Origin: Pseudomonadota bacterium
GTDB lineage: Bacteria; Pseudomonadota; Alphaproteobacteria; Dongiales; Dongiaceae
DNA length: 64,000 nt
Reading direction: 5' to 3'
NCBI GenBank assembly: GCA_016183985.1
Contig: JACPDN010000015.1
Coordinates: 62,001-126,000, forward strand
How positions within the stretch are numbered: position 1 is the stretch's first letter; every line of letters starts with the position of its first letter. The notes under the pieces were generated by a model. It worked only from the letters and a program-made list of their open reading frames with translations, did not search any database and was not told the DNA's origin. Both the position numbers and the translations under genes were made by a program. Of the stretch, positions 1-8,082 are shown one piece after another.

Positions 1-670
1 CACCCGGCTTCACCATCTCGGCCTTGATGAGGCCCGGCTTGCCGACCGCCACGAACAGCGCATCGGCACGGCGTGAATGGACCGAGAGGTTGCGCGTCAT
101 GTGGTGGCAGACGGTGACGGTCGCACCTTCCGCCATCAGCAGGAAGGCGATCGGCTTGCCGACGATTTCCGAATGGCCGACGACCACGACTTCAAGTCCG
201 GCGAGACTGAGGTTCGTCTGGCGCAGCAGCTCAACCGAAGCCATCGCCGTACACGGCCCGAGCTCCAACTCGTTATAGACGATGTTGCCGATCGAGGCCG
301 GGTGCATGCCTTCGACGTCTTTCAGCGGGTGAATAGCGCCCTGCAATTGCTTGATCGACAGATGCTGTGGCACCGGTCGCTGCAGGATGATGCCGGTGAC
401 ACGCGGATCGGCATTCATGCCATGGATCGCCGCCAGCAACTGTTCCTGATGGATCTCCGCCGGGAAATGCACTTCCTCGAACTGGATATCCGCCTTCTCA
501 GCGGTCCGCTTCTGGTTGCGCACATAAAGATGCACGGCGCTCACGTCGCCCACGGTAATCGAGCATAGCTTTGGCGCCCAGCCATTGGCCTTCAGATCCG
601 CAACCTGGATACGGGTCTGCACCAACATGGTTTCGGCGACGGCGCGGCCGTTCAGCAATGCATTCGACAT
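1..670 (-). CDS. FolD-like methylene-THF dehydrogenase/cyclohydrolase family protein (3' end off window)
   Basis: Read by hand from the reverse strand: ATG at 670, with GAGGAG 11 bases upstream. About 223 residues are visible and the C-terminus lies beyond base 1. The FolD fold is recognisable from GIILQRPVP, KDVEGMHPASIGN, PCT and GHSEIVGKP, which normally interconverts methylene- and formyl-THF in the cytoplasm. It is divergent at the active site. The segment YVRNQKR puts Gln where FolD has its catalytic Lys (Y-x3-K), and DVEG replaces the usual DVDG. PCTPxG is also altered to PCTAMA. It may be a dehydrogenase-only paralogue or act on a different C1 carrier. Family assignment is firm; function is uncertain. 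Confidence 0.85.
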   Translation of the reverse strand, partial: MSNALLNGRAVAETMLVQTRIQVADLKANGWAPKLCSITVGDVSAVHLYVRNQKRTAEKADIQFEEVHFPAEIHQEQLLAAIHGMNADPRVTGIILQRPVPQHLSIKQLQGAIHPLKDVEGMHPASIGNIVYNELELGPCTAMASVELLRQTNLSLAGLEVVVVGHSEIVGKPIAFLLMAEGATVTVCHHMTRNLSVHSRRADALFVAVGKPGLIKAEMVKPG

Positions 671-685
671 GAAAATAGAACTCCT

Positions 686-705
686 CGCGCGATCATCTTC
701 GCGCG
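686..705 (-). promoter_or_regulatory. GC-rich hairpin just upstream of the FolD-like ribosome binding site
   Basis: CGCGCGA and TCGCGCG pair perfectly (7 bp) around a 6-base loop, ending directly beside the GAGGAG ribosome binding site. It could modulate translation of the FolD-like gene or protect the message. No T-run follows, so it is not a classical terminator. Confidence 0.35.
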
Positions 706-771
706 CCGGGTTTTAGCCTTCCCGTCGGTTCCTGTCCATCACCCGGCGATGGTGATCAGCCGCATTTTCCG

Positions 772-2652
772 CTAATTGAGGCAGGGATTGCCGCTCATAA
801 GCTGATGCATGTCGGGATCGAGCGCAGCGGCCTTCGGTGGCGCGGGCGGCACCCACTTCTTCGCGCTGTCTGCGGCCAGTCCCGCCGACAGCCTGTCGAA
901 GCTGCCGTTGATCCGGATCGGCAGATCGAGTGCAAAGAAGCCCGTCGATTTACGTTCCGACCGCACCTCAAGATCGACCTGCCGCTTGGCGAGATCGACC
1001 CAGCCGCCGCCGTTGACGACGGCTCCCTTGGCCATCAGCCGCAGCGGCGCCACGATGGCGACACCGTTTTCCAGCATCATGACGCCACCGAGGCACTTGA
1101 TCGGCGCTGACCCTTCCTTCTCGCGAAAGAGCGTTCTGAGGTCGGTCGACATTTTCTCCAATATCGCCCGGCGAATACTGCCCTCACCCATGCTCAGCAC
1201 CGCCGCTCCCTGGCTTTGCGAGAGAGCCGCGCGCAACGACCCGCTCGGCATATCGAGCTTGAAGCGCCCCATGATTTCGCCCGTAAGATCACCTGCCGTC
1301 GCGCCGAATTTCTGCGCCAGTTGATCGACATTGATACCGTTGACCGTCACCGCCGCGGCAACGCGCTCTGCGATATCGATGTCGGCTAACACGCGGCCGC
1401 CGCCGAAGGGGAAGCGCAAGGTTTCGATTTGTACGAGACCGCTCTCGAGATGCCCGCCAAGCTCGATATCCCGCAGATCAATATCCCGATAGACGAATTG
1501 TCCAGCCCGCAGATGCGTGTCCAAGATGGTGCTGGATTCCTTGGGCGCGGACAGGTGCGGCTCATCCGATGGTTGGCTGGCCAACAATCGGTCGAGGTCG
1601 AGCCGGCCGAAAGACAGATCGGTCGTAACATGATCCGACGCCCCGCGACGGCCTTCATCGAGGATCAGCTGCCCGCTGAACGCTCCTCGATCCAGCCTGC
1701 CTTTGGCGCGCGTCAGTTCCCAATGATCGCCTTTGCGCGTCAGATGGGTGTCGACCGTCAGCGGATATCTGGCGACCATGTCGGCACCGAAGCTCGCCAG
1801 CAGATTATCAAGCTCATCGGCGTTGAGGTTGAGGGCACCATCGACACCTTCGAAGTCGAGCGGCTCCATCTGCGTGCCGTCGAACTTAAGCCGCGCCGTC
1901 TTCCCGAACAGTGAAAACATCGTCTTGAAGGGTTTTTCCGCCACGCGCAGCTCGCGAAAACTTGCCGTCGTGGCGTCGAGGCCCAGTGGCGTGTTGTTGT
2001 AGGCGCCGGCAGCCTTCAGCGCGACGGGTGAAACATCATCCGATGAAGCGATGGCAACGTTATCCAACTGGATACGCAGGACATTGTCGGCATAAGTGCG
2101 ATAGGTGATGAGGGCATCCTTCAACACCATGTCGAGCAATGTCGGAAACTGGGTACGATTTTTCGGAATAAGCGCAAAGCCACCTCTTGAAGAATCGCTG
2201 CCGAATTTCCAATTACCGATACCCTGTTCATTGCGTTCGAGTACAACCTTGAGACCATCGGCGCGCAGATGGCGATAGATCGGCATGCCGCGCCAAAGGG
2301 ATGCGAGTTCGACATCGGCGCTGAAATTCTTCAGCGCGATCATCTGCTCATCGCTGCCCCATTGGGCGTTGGCGACGCGCAGATTGGAGAGTTCGATATG
2401 GAGCGGATCGCCCCAACCGATGCTGAAGTTATCGGCCGCGACAGCACGACCCAAAGCATCGCTCGCCGCCTTTTCGGCGATGGGTTTAAGATCGGCGCGG
2501 GTGAGCCATAGCATTGCTCCGCCAATGAGGAGGAGAATGACGACAAGGCCGCCAAGGCAGATGCGCAGAAAAAGTCTCACGCCGGGCCCGATCAATGGTG
2601 CGCTGATCCGGAACAATCCGCCGGGCGCGCGGTTGCCTGAATACCTGTTCAA
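772..2652 (-). CDS. AsmA-family inner-membrane protein
   Basis: This 626-residue protein has one N-terminal membrane segment (about residues 27-49) and a long periplasmic beta-rich body. The C-terminal part (LENGVAIVAPLRL, GGGWVDLAKRQVDLEV, PIRINGSFDRL) is typical of AsmA-family proteins. These proteins influence outer-membrane assembly and are related to lipid-transfer proteins of the TamB/YhdP type. The longest frame begins with TTG at 2652 without a clear Shine-Dalgarno sequence, so the true start could be a little downstream (a GTG at 2580 still precedes the membrane segment). It lies between the FolD-like gene and the sugar operon on the same strand, with no evident functional tie to either. 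Confidence 0.8.
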   Translation of the reverse strand: MNRYSGNRAPGGLFRISAPLIGPGVRLFLRICLGGLVVILLLIGGAMLWLTRADLKPIAEKAASDALGRAVAADNFSIGWGDPLHIELSNLRVANAQWGSDEQMIALKNFSADVELASLWRGMPIYRHLRADGLKVVLERNEQGIGNWKFGSDSSRGGFALIPKNRTQFPTLLDMVLKDALITYRTYADNVLRIQLDNVAIASSDDVSPVALKAAGAYNNTPLGLDATTASFRELRVAEKPFKTMFSLFGKTARLKFDGTQMEPLDFEGVDGALNLNADELDNLLASFGADMVARYPLTVDTHLTRKGDHWELTRAKGRLDRGAFSGQLILDEGRRGASDHVTTDLSFGRLDLDRLLASQPSDEPHLSAPKESSTILDTHLRAGQFVYRDIDLRDIELGGHLESGLVQIETLRFPFGGGRVLADIDIAERVAAAVTVNGINVDQLAQKFGATAGDLTGEIMGRFKLDMPSGSLRAALSQSQGAAVLSMGEGSIRRAILEKMSTDLRTLFREKEGSAPIKCLGGVMMLENGVAIVAPLRLMAKGAVVNGGGWVDLAKRQVDLEVRSERKSTGFFALDLPIRINGSFDRLSAGLAADSAKKWVPPAPPKAAALDPDMHQLMSGNPCLN

Positions 2653-2655
2653 AAA

Positions 2656-2671
2656 CTGAACGAATATTCAG
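2656..2671. promoter_or_regulatory. Short inverted repeat upstream of the AsmA-family gene
   Basis: CTGAA-N6-TTCAG lies a few bases upstream of the TTG start of the AsmA-family gene. It may be an operator or a small hairpin. No family can be assigned. Confidence 0.25.
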
Positions 2672-2713
2672 GCTCGAGGCGATTCTAGCCGGGGTTTTCG
2701 GGTCGATTTGGGG

Positions 2714-3373
2714 CTATTTCAGGCTCGTTTCGGCAGCCGTCATGAAATCGGCAGCTGCCCCATCACTCTGGCCATCGATCCCAAGCTGTCCGGCAAGCGC
2801 CGCGGTCACGGTGAAGGTGTCGAAACCCCGTGCCGTCAGGGTCTCCAACTGGTCGATCGAGCGGATGCTGGCCACCAGCACGCGGATATGCTCGCGGCGC
2901 CCGATTTCGAGCATCGCATTCAACCGCGCATCGGCATCGAGGCCGGCATCGAGCATGCGGCCGTAATAGGGCGCCACATATTTGGCGCCAATGCTGGCTG
3001 CCAGCATCGTCTGATGCGCGGTGTAGCAGGCGGTGATGGTGACGCTGTAGCCCTGGCGGCAGAGCGGGGCCGCGGCTTCGAAACCGGCGGCGGTTGCCGG
3101 GATTTTGATCGTCACCTTGTCCCAGAGATCGCGCAATGCTGCACCGCTTGCATGCAGCTCGGCAGCGCTATGGCCGGTGACCTGCAATTGCAATTCGTTG
3201 AGATTGCGCTTCCGGGCGTTGGCAACGAGGTCTTGCGCGGTGGCGAGGTCGACCTTCTTGCCGGCGCGCGAAATGATCAGCGGGTTGGTGGTGACGCCAT
3301 GCAGCCAACCGCGAGCCAGCCCTAAATCCCAATCGGCCGGATTGGCGCTGTCGATGAAGAGGCGGTAGGTCAT
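2714..3373 (-). CDS. Small transaldolase / fructose-6-phosphate aldolase-like protein
   Basis: 219 residues, the size of the short TalC/FSA-type class I aldolases. Visible family marks are FIDSANPADW with Asp8, GVTTNPLI, the Schiff-base lysine in TIKIPAT (Lys90), and YVAPYYGRMLD. It should form a Lys-bound intermediate and split or transfer a three-carbon unit from a keto-sugar phosphate. Its ATG overlaps the stop of the upstream PfkB gene (ATGA at 3370-3373), so kinase and aldolase are translationally coupled and may act in sequence. It is the last gene of the putative L-fucose operon. The true substrate cannot be read from sequence. Confidence 0.8.
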   Translation of the reverse strand: MTYRLFIDSANPADWDLGLARGWLHGVTTNPLIISRAGKKVDLATAQDLVANARKRNLNELQLQVTGHSAAELHASGAALRDLWDKVTIKIPATAAGFEAAAPLCRQGYSVTITACYTAHQTMLAASIGAKYVAPYYGRMLDAGLDADARLNAMLEIGRREHIRVLVASIRSIDQLETLTARGFDTFTVTAALAGQLGIDGQSDGAAADFMTAAETSLK

Positions 3374-4314
3374 GAGAAATCCTTGAGGTCGGCCGCGAAC
3401 GGCAAATCGGCGCCGCGGCGGCTGCAGGTGACGGCCGCAGCTCGGGCGCCGAAGGAAAGCAGCGCGCGCAGTGCATCGGAATCGAGATTGGCGGCTTCGG
3501 CACCACCCAGGGCATCATGCTTTTCGAGCCAGGCGAGGGTCGCTGCCTGGAAGGTATCACCCGCCCCCACCGTATCGACGACATTCACATGAATGCCAGG
3601 GACCGCAGCGCTGACACCATGGCTGGTAAACCCGATGGCGCCCTCGCTGCCCTTGGTAATGATGACGAGGCGCACGCCGCGATGCGTCCAATCCTGGGCG
3701 AGGCTTTCCAGCGACTGCTTCGGGAACAGGAGTTCGGCATCCTCGGAGCTGAGCTTGAGGAGATGCGCGGTACCCGTGAGCGAAGCAATGCGTGCGCGCC
3801 AGAGATCGAGGTCGGGTTCGATCGACGGGCGAATATTGGGATCGTAGGAGATAAAGCGACGATCGCGCTCCCGCTTCACCAACGCGACGAGGCTCGACGC
3901 AGTGGGTTCTGTCGCCGTCGTATAGGAGCCGATATGGATGGCGCGGATCGCCGCCGGCAATTGCGGCGGCAACTCACCAAGCTCCAATGAACGGTCGGCG
4001 GTGCCGCCGGTATAGAAGGCGTAAGAGGCACTACCGGTCTTGTCGAGCTCGACCATCGCCAGCGTGGAATTGCGCGCGGTCGGCACGATGAGGCTTGTAT
4101 CGACGCCCTCCTTTTGCAGGAAGGCGAGGATGCGGCGGCCGAAGAGATCGGTCGAGTTCTTGGTGAAATAGCCGACCGGCCGGCCAAGACGTGCGAGGCC
4201 CAAGGCCACATTGAGCGGCGAGCCGCCGACCCGGCCATCCAAGCGGATGGTGGCCGGGCCGGTGGTCGGAACGGAGAAACAATCGAAGAGCGCGTCGCCG
4301 CAGGACAGGAACAT
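3370..4314 (-). CDS. PfkB-family carbohydrate kinase
   Basis: 314 residues from the ATG at 4314, where the ribokinase-family start MFLSCGDALFDCF begins. Upstream in-frame codons overlap the previous gene and do not look like protein. Family signatures are GGSPLNVALGLARLG near the N-terminus (substrate side) and DTVGAGDTFQAATLAW near the C-terminus, with the catalytic Asp in GAGD. It should phosphorylate a sugar hydroxyl with ATP; fructokinase-like is a reasonable guess. It starts one base after the stop of the FAH-family gene and overlaps the transaldolase-like gene. A kinase plus an aldolase behind an oxidative fucose pathway suggests a second branch for another sugar. Confidence 0.82.
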   Translation of the reverse strand: MFLSCGDALFDCFSVPTTGPATIRLDGRVGGSPLNVALGLARLGRPVGYFTKNSTDLFGRRILAFLQKEGVDTSLIVPTARNSTLAMVELDKTGSASYAFYTGGTADRSLELGELPPQLPAAIRAIHIGSYTTATEPTASSLVALVKRERDRRFISYDPNIRPSIEPDLDLWRARIASLTGTAHLLKLSSEDAELLFPKQSLESLAQDWTHRGVRLVIITKGSEGAIGFTSHGVSAAVPGIHVNVVDTVGAGDTFQAATLAWLEKHDALGGAEAANLDSDALRALLSFGARAAAVTCSRRGADLPFAADLKDFS

Positions 4315-4315
4315 C

Positions 4316-5164
4316 TTACGGCGTCGCAATGACCTGCTGGCGCTGCTCGCCCAGGCCCTCAATGCCAAGGCGCATGACTTGGCCGGCTTTGAGATAGATC
4401 GGGTTGGGCTTCTGTCCGAGGCCGACGCCCGGCGGCGTGCCGGTCGAGATGACATCGCCCGGCTGCAGGCTCATGAACTGCGAGATGTAGTGCACCAGAT
4501 GGGCGACACCGAAGATCATCGTCTTGGTGGAACCATTCTGATAGCGCTTCTCGTCGACGTCGAGCCACATGGAGAGGTTCTGCGGATCCTTCACCTCGTC
4601 CTTGGTAACAAGCCAGGGACCGGTCGGACCGAAGGTGTCGGCGGATTTGCCCTTCACCCACTGGCCGCCGCGCTCCGTCTGGAAGGCGCGTTCGGAAACG
4701 TCGTTGATAACGCAATAGCCGGCCACGTGATCGAGGGCGTCCTTCTCGGAGACGTAGCGTGCCTCGCGGCCGATGACGACACCGAGTTCGACTTCCCAAT
4801 CGGTCTTCACCGAATTCTTCGGGATCATGACATTGTCATTGGGGCCAACGACGGCGCTGGTCGCCTTCATGAACAGGATCGGCTCCTTGGGCGGCTCGGC
4901 ACCGGTTTCCTTGGCGTGATCCGAATAATTGAGGCCGACGCAGATGAACTTGCCGATATTGCCGACGCAAGCACCGTAGCGCGGATTACCATCGACCAGC
5001 GGCAGGGTCGCCGGATCAATCTTGGCGAGGCGGGCAAGGCTGTCCGGTGTCAGGACAGCGCCGCCGATGTCGGGCACATGCTGCGAGAGATCGCGGATCT
5101 TGCCGTCCTTGTCGAGGAGGCCCGGCTTTTCGGCACCACGGGCGCCGTAACGCAAAAGTTTCAT
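4316..5164 (-). CDS. FAH-family hydrolase, probable 2,4-diketo-3-deoxy-L-fuconate hydrolase
   Basis: 282 residues, fumarylacetoacetate hydrolase fold. Metal ligands are visible as TDWEVELG (Glu124, Glu126) and Asp155 in CVINDVSERAFQ. The C-terminal STGTPPGVGLGQKP motif is typical of the group acting on 2,4-diketo sugar acids and ureidoglycolate. In this operon the likely reaction is C-C cleavage of 2,4-diketo-3-deoxy-L-fuconate to pyruvate and L-lactate. It starts at ATG 5164, 8 bases after the SDR that would make its substrate, and is followed by the PfkB kinase after one base. The family is clear; the substrate is inferred from neighbours. Confidence 0.85.
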   Translation of the reverse strand: MKLLRYGARGAEKPGLLDKDGKIRDLSQHVPDIGGAVLTPDSLARLAKIDPATLPLVDGNPRYGACVGNIGKFICVGLNYSDHAKETGAEPPKEPILFMKATSAVVGPNDNVMIPKNSVKTDWEVELGVVIGREARYVSEKDALDHVAGYCVINDVSERAFQTERGGQWVKGKSADTFGPTGPWLVTKDEVKDPQNLSMWLDVDEKRYQNGSTKTMIFGVAHLVHYISQFMSLQPGDVISTGTPPGVGLGQKPNPIYLKAGQVMRLGIEGLGEQRQQVIATP

Positions 5165-5172
5165 CTTAATCC

Positions 5173-5931
5173 TCAGATATTCGTCCAGCCGCCATCGACG
5201 GCCAGAGCGGTTCCAGTCATCAAAGCAGATTCGTCGCTGGCAAGAAAGACCGCTGCGGCGGCAATTTCCTCCGGCGTGCCCAGCCGGCCCATGGGCTGGC
5301 GAGCGATGAAGGCGGCGCGCGCCTTGTCGTAATCGCCGCCCATCGTTTCGCCCACGGCCCGCATGCGGTCCTGGAGCGAGGGGCTTTCGACCGTGCCGGG
5401 GCAGATGGCGTTGCAGCGGATGCCCTTGGTCACGAAATCGGCAGCCACAGCCTTGGTCAGGCCGATGACGGCGGCCTTGCTGGCGCCGTAGACGAAGCGG
5501 TTGGGCACGGCGATCATGGATGACGCGACCGAGGCCATGTTGACGATCGAGCCCTTCTGCCGCGCCAGCATGCCCGGCAGGATGGCACGGATCAGGCGGT
5601 ACATCGCCTTCACATTGAGATCGAAGCTGAAATCCCAGTCCTTTTCCGCGCAATCGAGGATCGTGCCGTTGTGCACGAATCCGGCACAATTGAAGAGCAC
5701 GTCGATCCTGGGCTCGTCCTTCACCAAGGCATCGACGGCATCTTGTTTAGTAACATCCAGTAAACGCGTGCGAATGCCGGCGACGCCCTTCAGCTTTTCG
5801 AGATTGGCGGCGGAGATGTCGGTGGCGATCACTTGCGCCCCTTCAGCCGCGAATGCGCGCGCCGACGCCTCGCCGATGCCCTGGGCTGCGGCAGTAACGA
5901 GGGCGATCTTGCCGGAAAGTCTGTTGGTCAC
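5173..5931 (-). CDS. SDR oxidoreductase, probable 2-keto-3-deoxy-L-fuconate dehydrogenase
   Basis: 252 residues, starting at GTG (5931) after an AAGGAAA. Classical SDR features are VTAAAQGIG (cofactor site), NCAG, the catalytic Ser in NMASVASS, YGASK (Tyr/Lys) and ICPGTVESP. The stretches FNCAGFVHNGTILDC and DFSFDLNVKAMYR are very like the 2-keto-3-deoxy-L-fuconate dehydrogenase I remember from Xanthomonas, which oxidises the C4 hydroxyl with NAD+. The gene lies between the lactonase and the FAH hydrolase, as that pathway would require. Good confidence for family, moderate for exact substrate (L-rhamnose or L-galactose analogues are possible). Confidence 0.83.
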   Translation of the reverse strand: MTNRLSGKIALVTAAAQGIGEASARAFAAEGAQVIATDISAANLEKLKGVAGIRTRLLDVTKQDAVDALVKDEPRIDVLFNCAGFVHNGTILDCAEKDWDFSFDLNVKAMYRLIRAILPGMLARQKGSIVNMASVASSMIAVPNRFVYGASKAAVIGLTKAVAADFVTKGIRCNAICPGTVESPSLQDRMRAVGETMGGDYDKARAAFIARQPMGRLGTPEEIAAAAVFLASDESALMTGTALAVDGGWTNI

Positions 5932-5956
5932 GGTTGGGGTTTCCTTTTCCTTCTTT

Positions 5957-6035
5957 CGTCATCCCCGGGCGAAGTCCCGGGGATCCACTGACTACCCTGA
6001 GAGACTGGATGCCCGGGCCAAGCCCGGGCATGACG
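5957..6035. repeat. Bipartite GC-rich palindromic intergenic repeat (type A)
   Basis: Two strong hairpins occur in tandem between the lactonase and SDR genes: ATCCCCGGG-N6-CCCGGGGAT at 5961-5984 and ATGCCCGGGC-CAA-GCCCGGGCAT at 6009-6031. The whole unit is bounded by CGTCAT and its inverse ATGACG. A single-hairpin relative occurs at 10586-10614. This matches the REP/MITE-like palindromic units common in alphaproteobacterial intergenic space. Confidence 0.75.
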
Positions 6036-6049
6036 AACTATACAAAGCG

Positions 6050-6874
6050 TCAGCTAATCCGATAAAACGCCGCTGCGGTCCCGCCGAAGATGCGGTCGCG
6101 GTCGGCGGGTTGCACGATTTCTTCGGCAGCGGCGCGCCACGCATCGTAGCTGCCGTTGAGATTGATCACCGGCCAGTCGGAGCCCCACATGACGCGGGCA
6201 GGCCCGAAGCTCTTGATGACGTGGTCGGCATAGGGCTTGAGCGCAGTTGCATCCCAGCCCGGTTTCGCCTCGGTGCCAAGGCCCGAAAGCTTGCAATAGG
6301 CGCCGGTCTTATAGGCGATGGTCGCCATCTTGGCCGCCCAATCGTCGAAGGCGTCGTTGCGGATTTCGGGCTTGAGGCAATGATCGATGACGACGCGCAT
6401 CTTCGGGTAGCGATCGAACAGCCGCAGGAAGTTGTCGAGGTGGCGCGGCATGCCCAGCGCGTCGAAGGTGAGATCAAGCGCGCAAACCGCGGCATAGCCC
6501 CATTGCACGTCGGAGCGCAGCATCCAGTCGGCATCGGCGATATCCTGGATCATCGGGCGCACGCCTGAGAACTTCGCGTGCCGCGCCCAACGTTCGAGAT
6601 GCCGGCGATGGGTGCTGTCTTCGAAATCGACCCAGCCCACGACCTTGGCGATCCAGGGCGTCGCATCGGCAAGGCCCAGCATGTATTCGGTTTCTTCCAC
6701 ACTGGGCGCCGCCTGCACCAGCACCGTGCGATCAATACCGTGGCGGGCGCGGATGGTTTCAAAATCGGCGGGGCAATAGTCCTGGCGGATCGGCTTCACC
6801 GCCTCGATGGTTTCCAGCCAGCCGTAATCGCCGCGCGCGCGCGCCCAGAAATGCTGATGAGCGTCGACGCGCAT
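6050..6874 (-). CDS. Amidohydrolase-family lactonase, probable L-fuconolactonase
   Basis: 274 residues of the amidohydrolase-2 (TIM-barrel) family. The N-terminal DAHQHFW metal motif, VGWVDFED and the C-terminal MWGSDWPV are characteristic of sugar lactonases in the L-fucose and L-rhamnose oxidative routes. It should open L-fucono-1,5-lactone to L-fuconate. A GTG at 6877 and an ATG at 6874 are both in frame; the ATG is chosen because AGGGGG lies about six bases upstream. Start and upstream stop overlap (TGATG), coupling it to the sugar dehydrogenase gene. A type A palindrome separates it from the next gene, so expression may step down there. Confidence 0.83.
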   Translation of the reverse strand: MRVDAHQHFWARARGDYGWLETIEAVKPIRQDYCPADFETIRARHGIDRTVLVQAAPSVEETEYMLGLADATPWIAKVVGWVDFEDSTHRRHLERWARHAKFSGVRPMIQDIADADWMLRSDVQWGYAAVCALDLTFDALGMPRHLDNFLRLFDRYPKMRVVIDHCLKPEIRNDAFDDWAAKMATIAYKTGAYCKLSGLGTEAKPGWDATALKPYADHVIKSFGPARVMWGSDWPVINLNGSYDAWRAAAEEIVQPADRDRIFGGTAAAFYRIS

Positions 6875-7905
6875 CACTTGCCCCCTGGAACCGGCGCTTC
6901 GGTGCGGATGAAACCGGCGGATTTGAGATCGGTCCAGAGGGCTGCCGGAATATCGGCGGCGAGTGTCCGCATATTGAGCGCCACTTCTTCCGGCCGGCTG
7001 GCGCCCGGAATGACGGTGACGACCGCCGGATGCACCAGCGGGAAGCGCAAGGCCGCCTCGACCAGCTTCACGCCATGCTTGGCGACGATCTTCTCGATAC
7101 CGGCGACGCGGTCGAGGATGCGCTGCGGCGCCGGATCGTAATTGTAGAAAGCGCCGGGCTTGGCCCCCGTGGCGAGGATGCCGGAATTATAGGCGCCGCC
7201 GATGACGATGCCGATCTTGCGCTGCTCACAGAGCGGCAGGAAGGAGTTCAACGCTTCCTGTTCGAGGAGGGTGTAGCGGCCGGCGAGCAGGAAGATGTCG
7301 AAATCGCCTTGGCGGGCCAGGATCTCGCACACTTCCCATTCATTGACGCCGGCACCGAAGGCCTTGATGACGCCCTGGTCGCGGAGCTTCACCAGCGCAC
7401 CGTAGCCGCTCTTCATCAGCTCGGTGACCTTTGCGTCGCGAGCCGCAGCGGTCTTGTGGTTGAAGATGTCGATGTCATGAACAAAGAGAATGTCGATGCG
7501 GTCGATGCCCAAGCGTTCCAGCGAAGCCTCGATCGAGCGCATGATGCCGTCGTGACTGTAATCGTAGACCTCGCGGCGCGAGGGCGTGTCGAAGAACTTG
7601 CCGATGCCGGTGCGCTGATCAGGCGAGCAGACTTCGAGCAGGCGGCCGACTTTGGTGGAGAGCACATAGGAATCACGCGGCTTGCCGCGCAGGAAATGGT
7701 TGATGCGGGTTTCGGAGAGGCCGAGACCGTAAAGCGGTGCCGTATCGATGTAGCGGATACCCGCATCCCAGGCGGCCTGCATCGTCGCCTGCGCCTCGTC
7801 TTCCGTCAGCGCGCGGAACAGGTTGCCCAAGGGCGCCGTGCCGAAGCCAAGTTCGGTGAACGGAATTTCGGCACCCGATGGCGCCTTGAAGATCTTCGAT
7901 TTCAT
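6874..7905 (-). CDS. Aldo/keto reductase, probable L-fucose (D-threo-aldose 1-) dehydrogenase
   Basis: 343 residues with the AKR tetrad visible: Asp and Tyr in YIDTAPLYG, Lys in STKVGR and His in FVHD. The start LGFGTAPLGNLF is the hallmark of the D-threo-aldose 1-dehydrogenase subgroup, which oxidises L-fucose, L-galactose or D-arabinose at C1 with NAD(P)+. ATG at 7905 has AGGGGA in place. It is the first enzyme gene of the leftward operon after the GntR regulator and overlaps the lactonase that would take its product. The substrate could be any of the related sugars; the rest of the operon favours L-fucose. Confidence 0.82.
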   Translation of the reverse strand: MKSKIFKAPSGAEIPFTELGFGTAPLGNLFRALTEDEAQATMQAAWDAGIRYIDTAPLYGLGLSETRINHFLRGKPRDSYVLSTKVGRLLEVCSPDQRTGIGKFFDTPSRREVYDYSHDGIMRSIEASLERLGIDRIDILFVHDIDIFNHKTAAARDAKVTELMKSGYGALVKLRDQGVIKAFGAGVNEWEVCEILARQGDFDIFLLAGRYTLLEQEALNSFLPLCEQRKIGIVIGGAYNSGILATGAKPGAFYNYDPAPQRILDRVAGIEKIVAKHGVKLVEAALRFPLVHPAVVTVIPGASRPEEVALNMRTLAADIPAALWTDLKSAGFIRTEAPVPGGK

Positions 7906-7955
7906 GTCATTCCCCTGGCTCGGCCTTTTTTTGCTTGGTCTCGCATCTATTTACG

Positions 7956-8062
7956 CCCCCCTCGCCCCGCTTGCGGGGAGAGGGTCGGGGTGAGGGGCAC
8001 TACACCGGATCTCGCCCGAACACCCCCTCACCCTACCCTCTCCCCCAAAAAGGGGGCGAGGG
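7956..8062. repeat. Large GC-rich inverted repeat element (type B)
   Basis: Two arms of about 40 bases are near-perfect inverse complements: GGGGAGAGGGTCGGGGTGAG in the left arm against CTCACCCTACCCTCTCCCC in the right. They are separated by about 25 bases, and a small CCCCC-AAAAA-GGGGG hairpin lies in the right arm. It fills the gap between gntR and the aldo/keto reductase gene. A second copy sits at 40598-40693. Confidence 0.75.
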
Positions 8063-8082
8063 CTTCTCCGTCGTCGTTCCCA

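Noticed and set aside
719-760. Possible terminator between the AsmA-family and FolD-like genes
   Set aside because: ATCACC/GGTGAT can pair but the loop is long and no T-run follows.
4211-5332. A 373-codon open frame on the + strand
   Set aside because: Antisense to the FAH hydrolase and SDR genes, both of which have clear family motifs.
7956-8062. CRISPR-like or tandem repeat impression from repeated CCCCTC/GAGGGG
   Set aside because: It is a single inverted repeat, not an array of direct repeats with unique spacers, and no cas genes are nearby.
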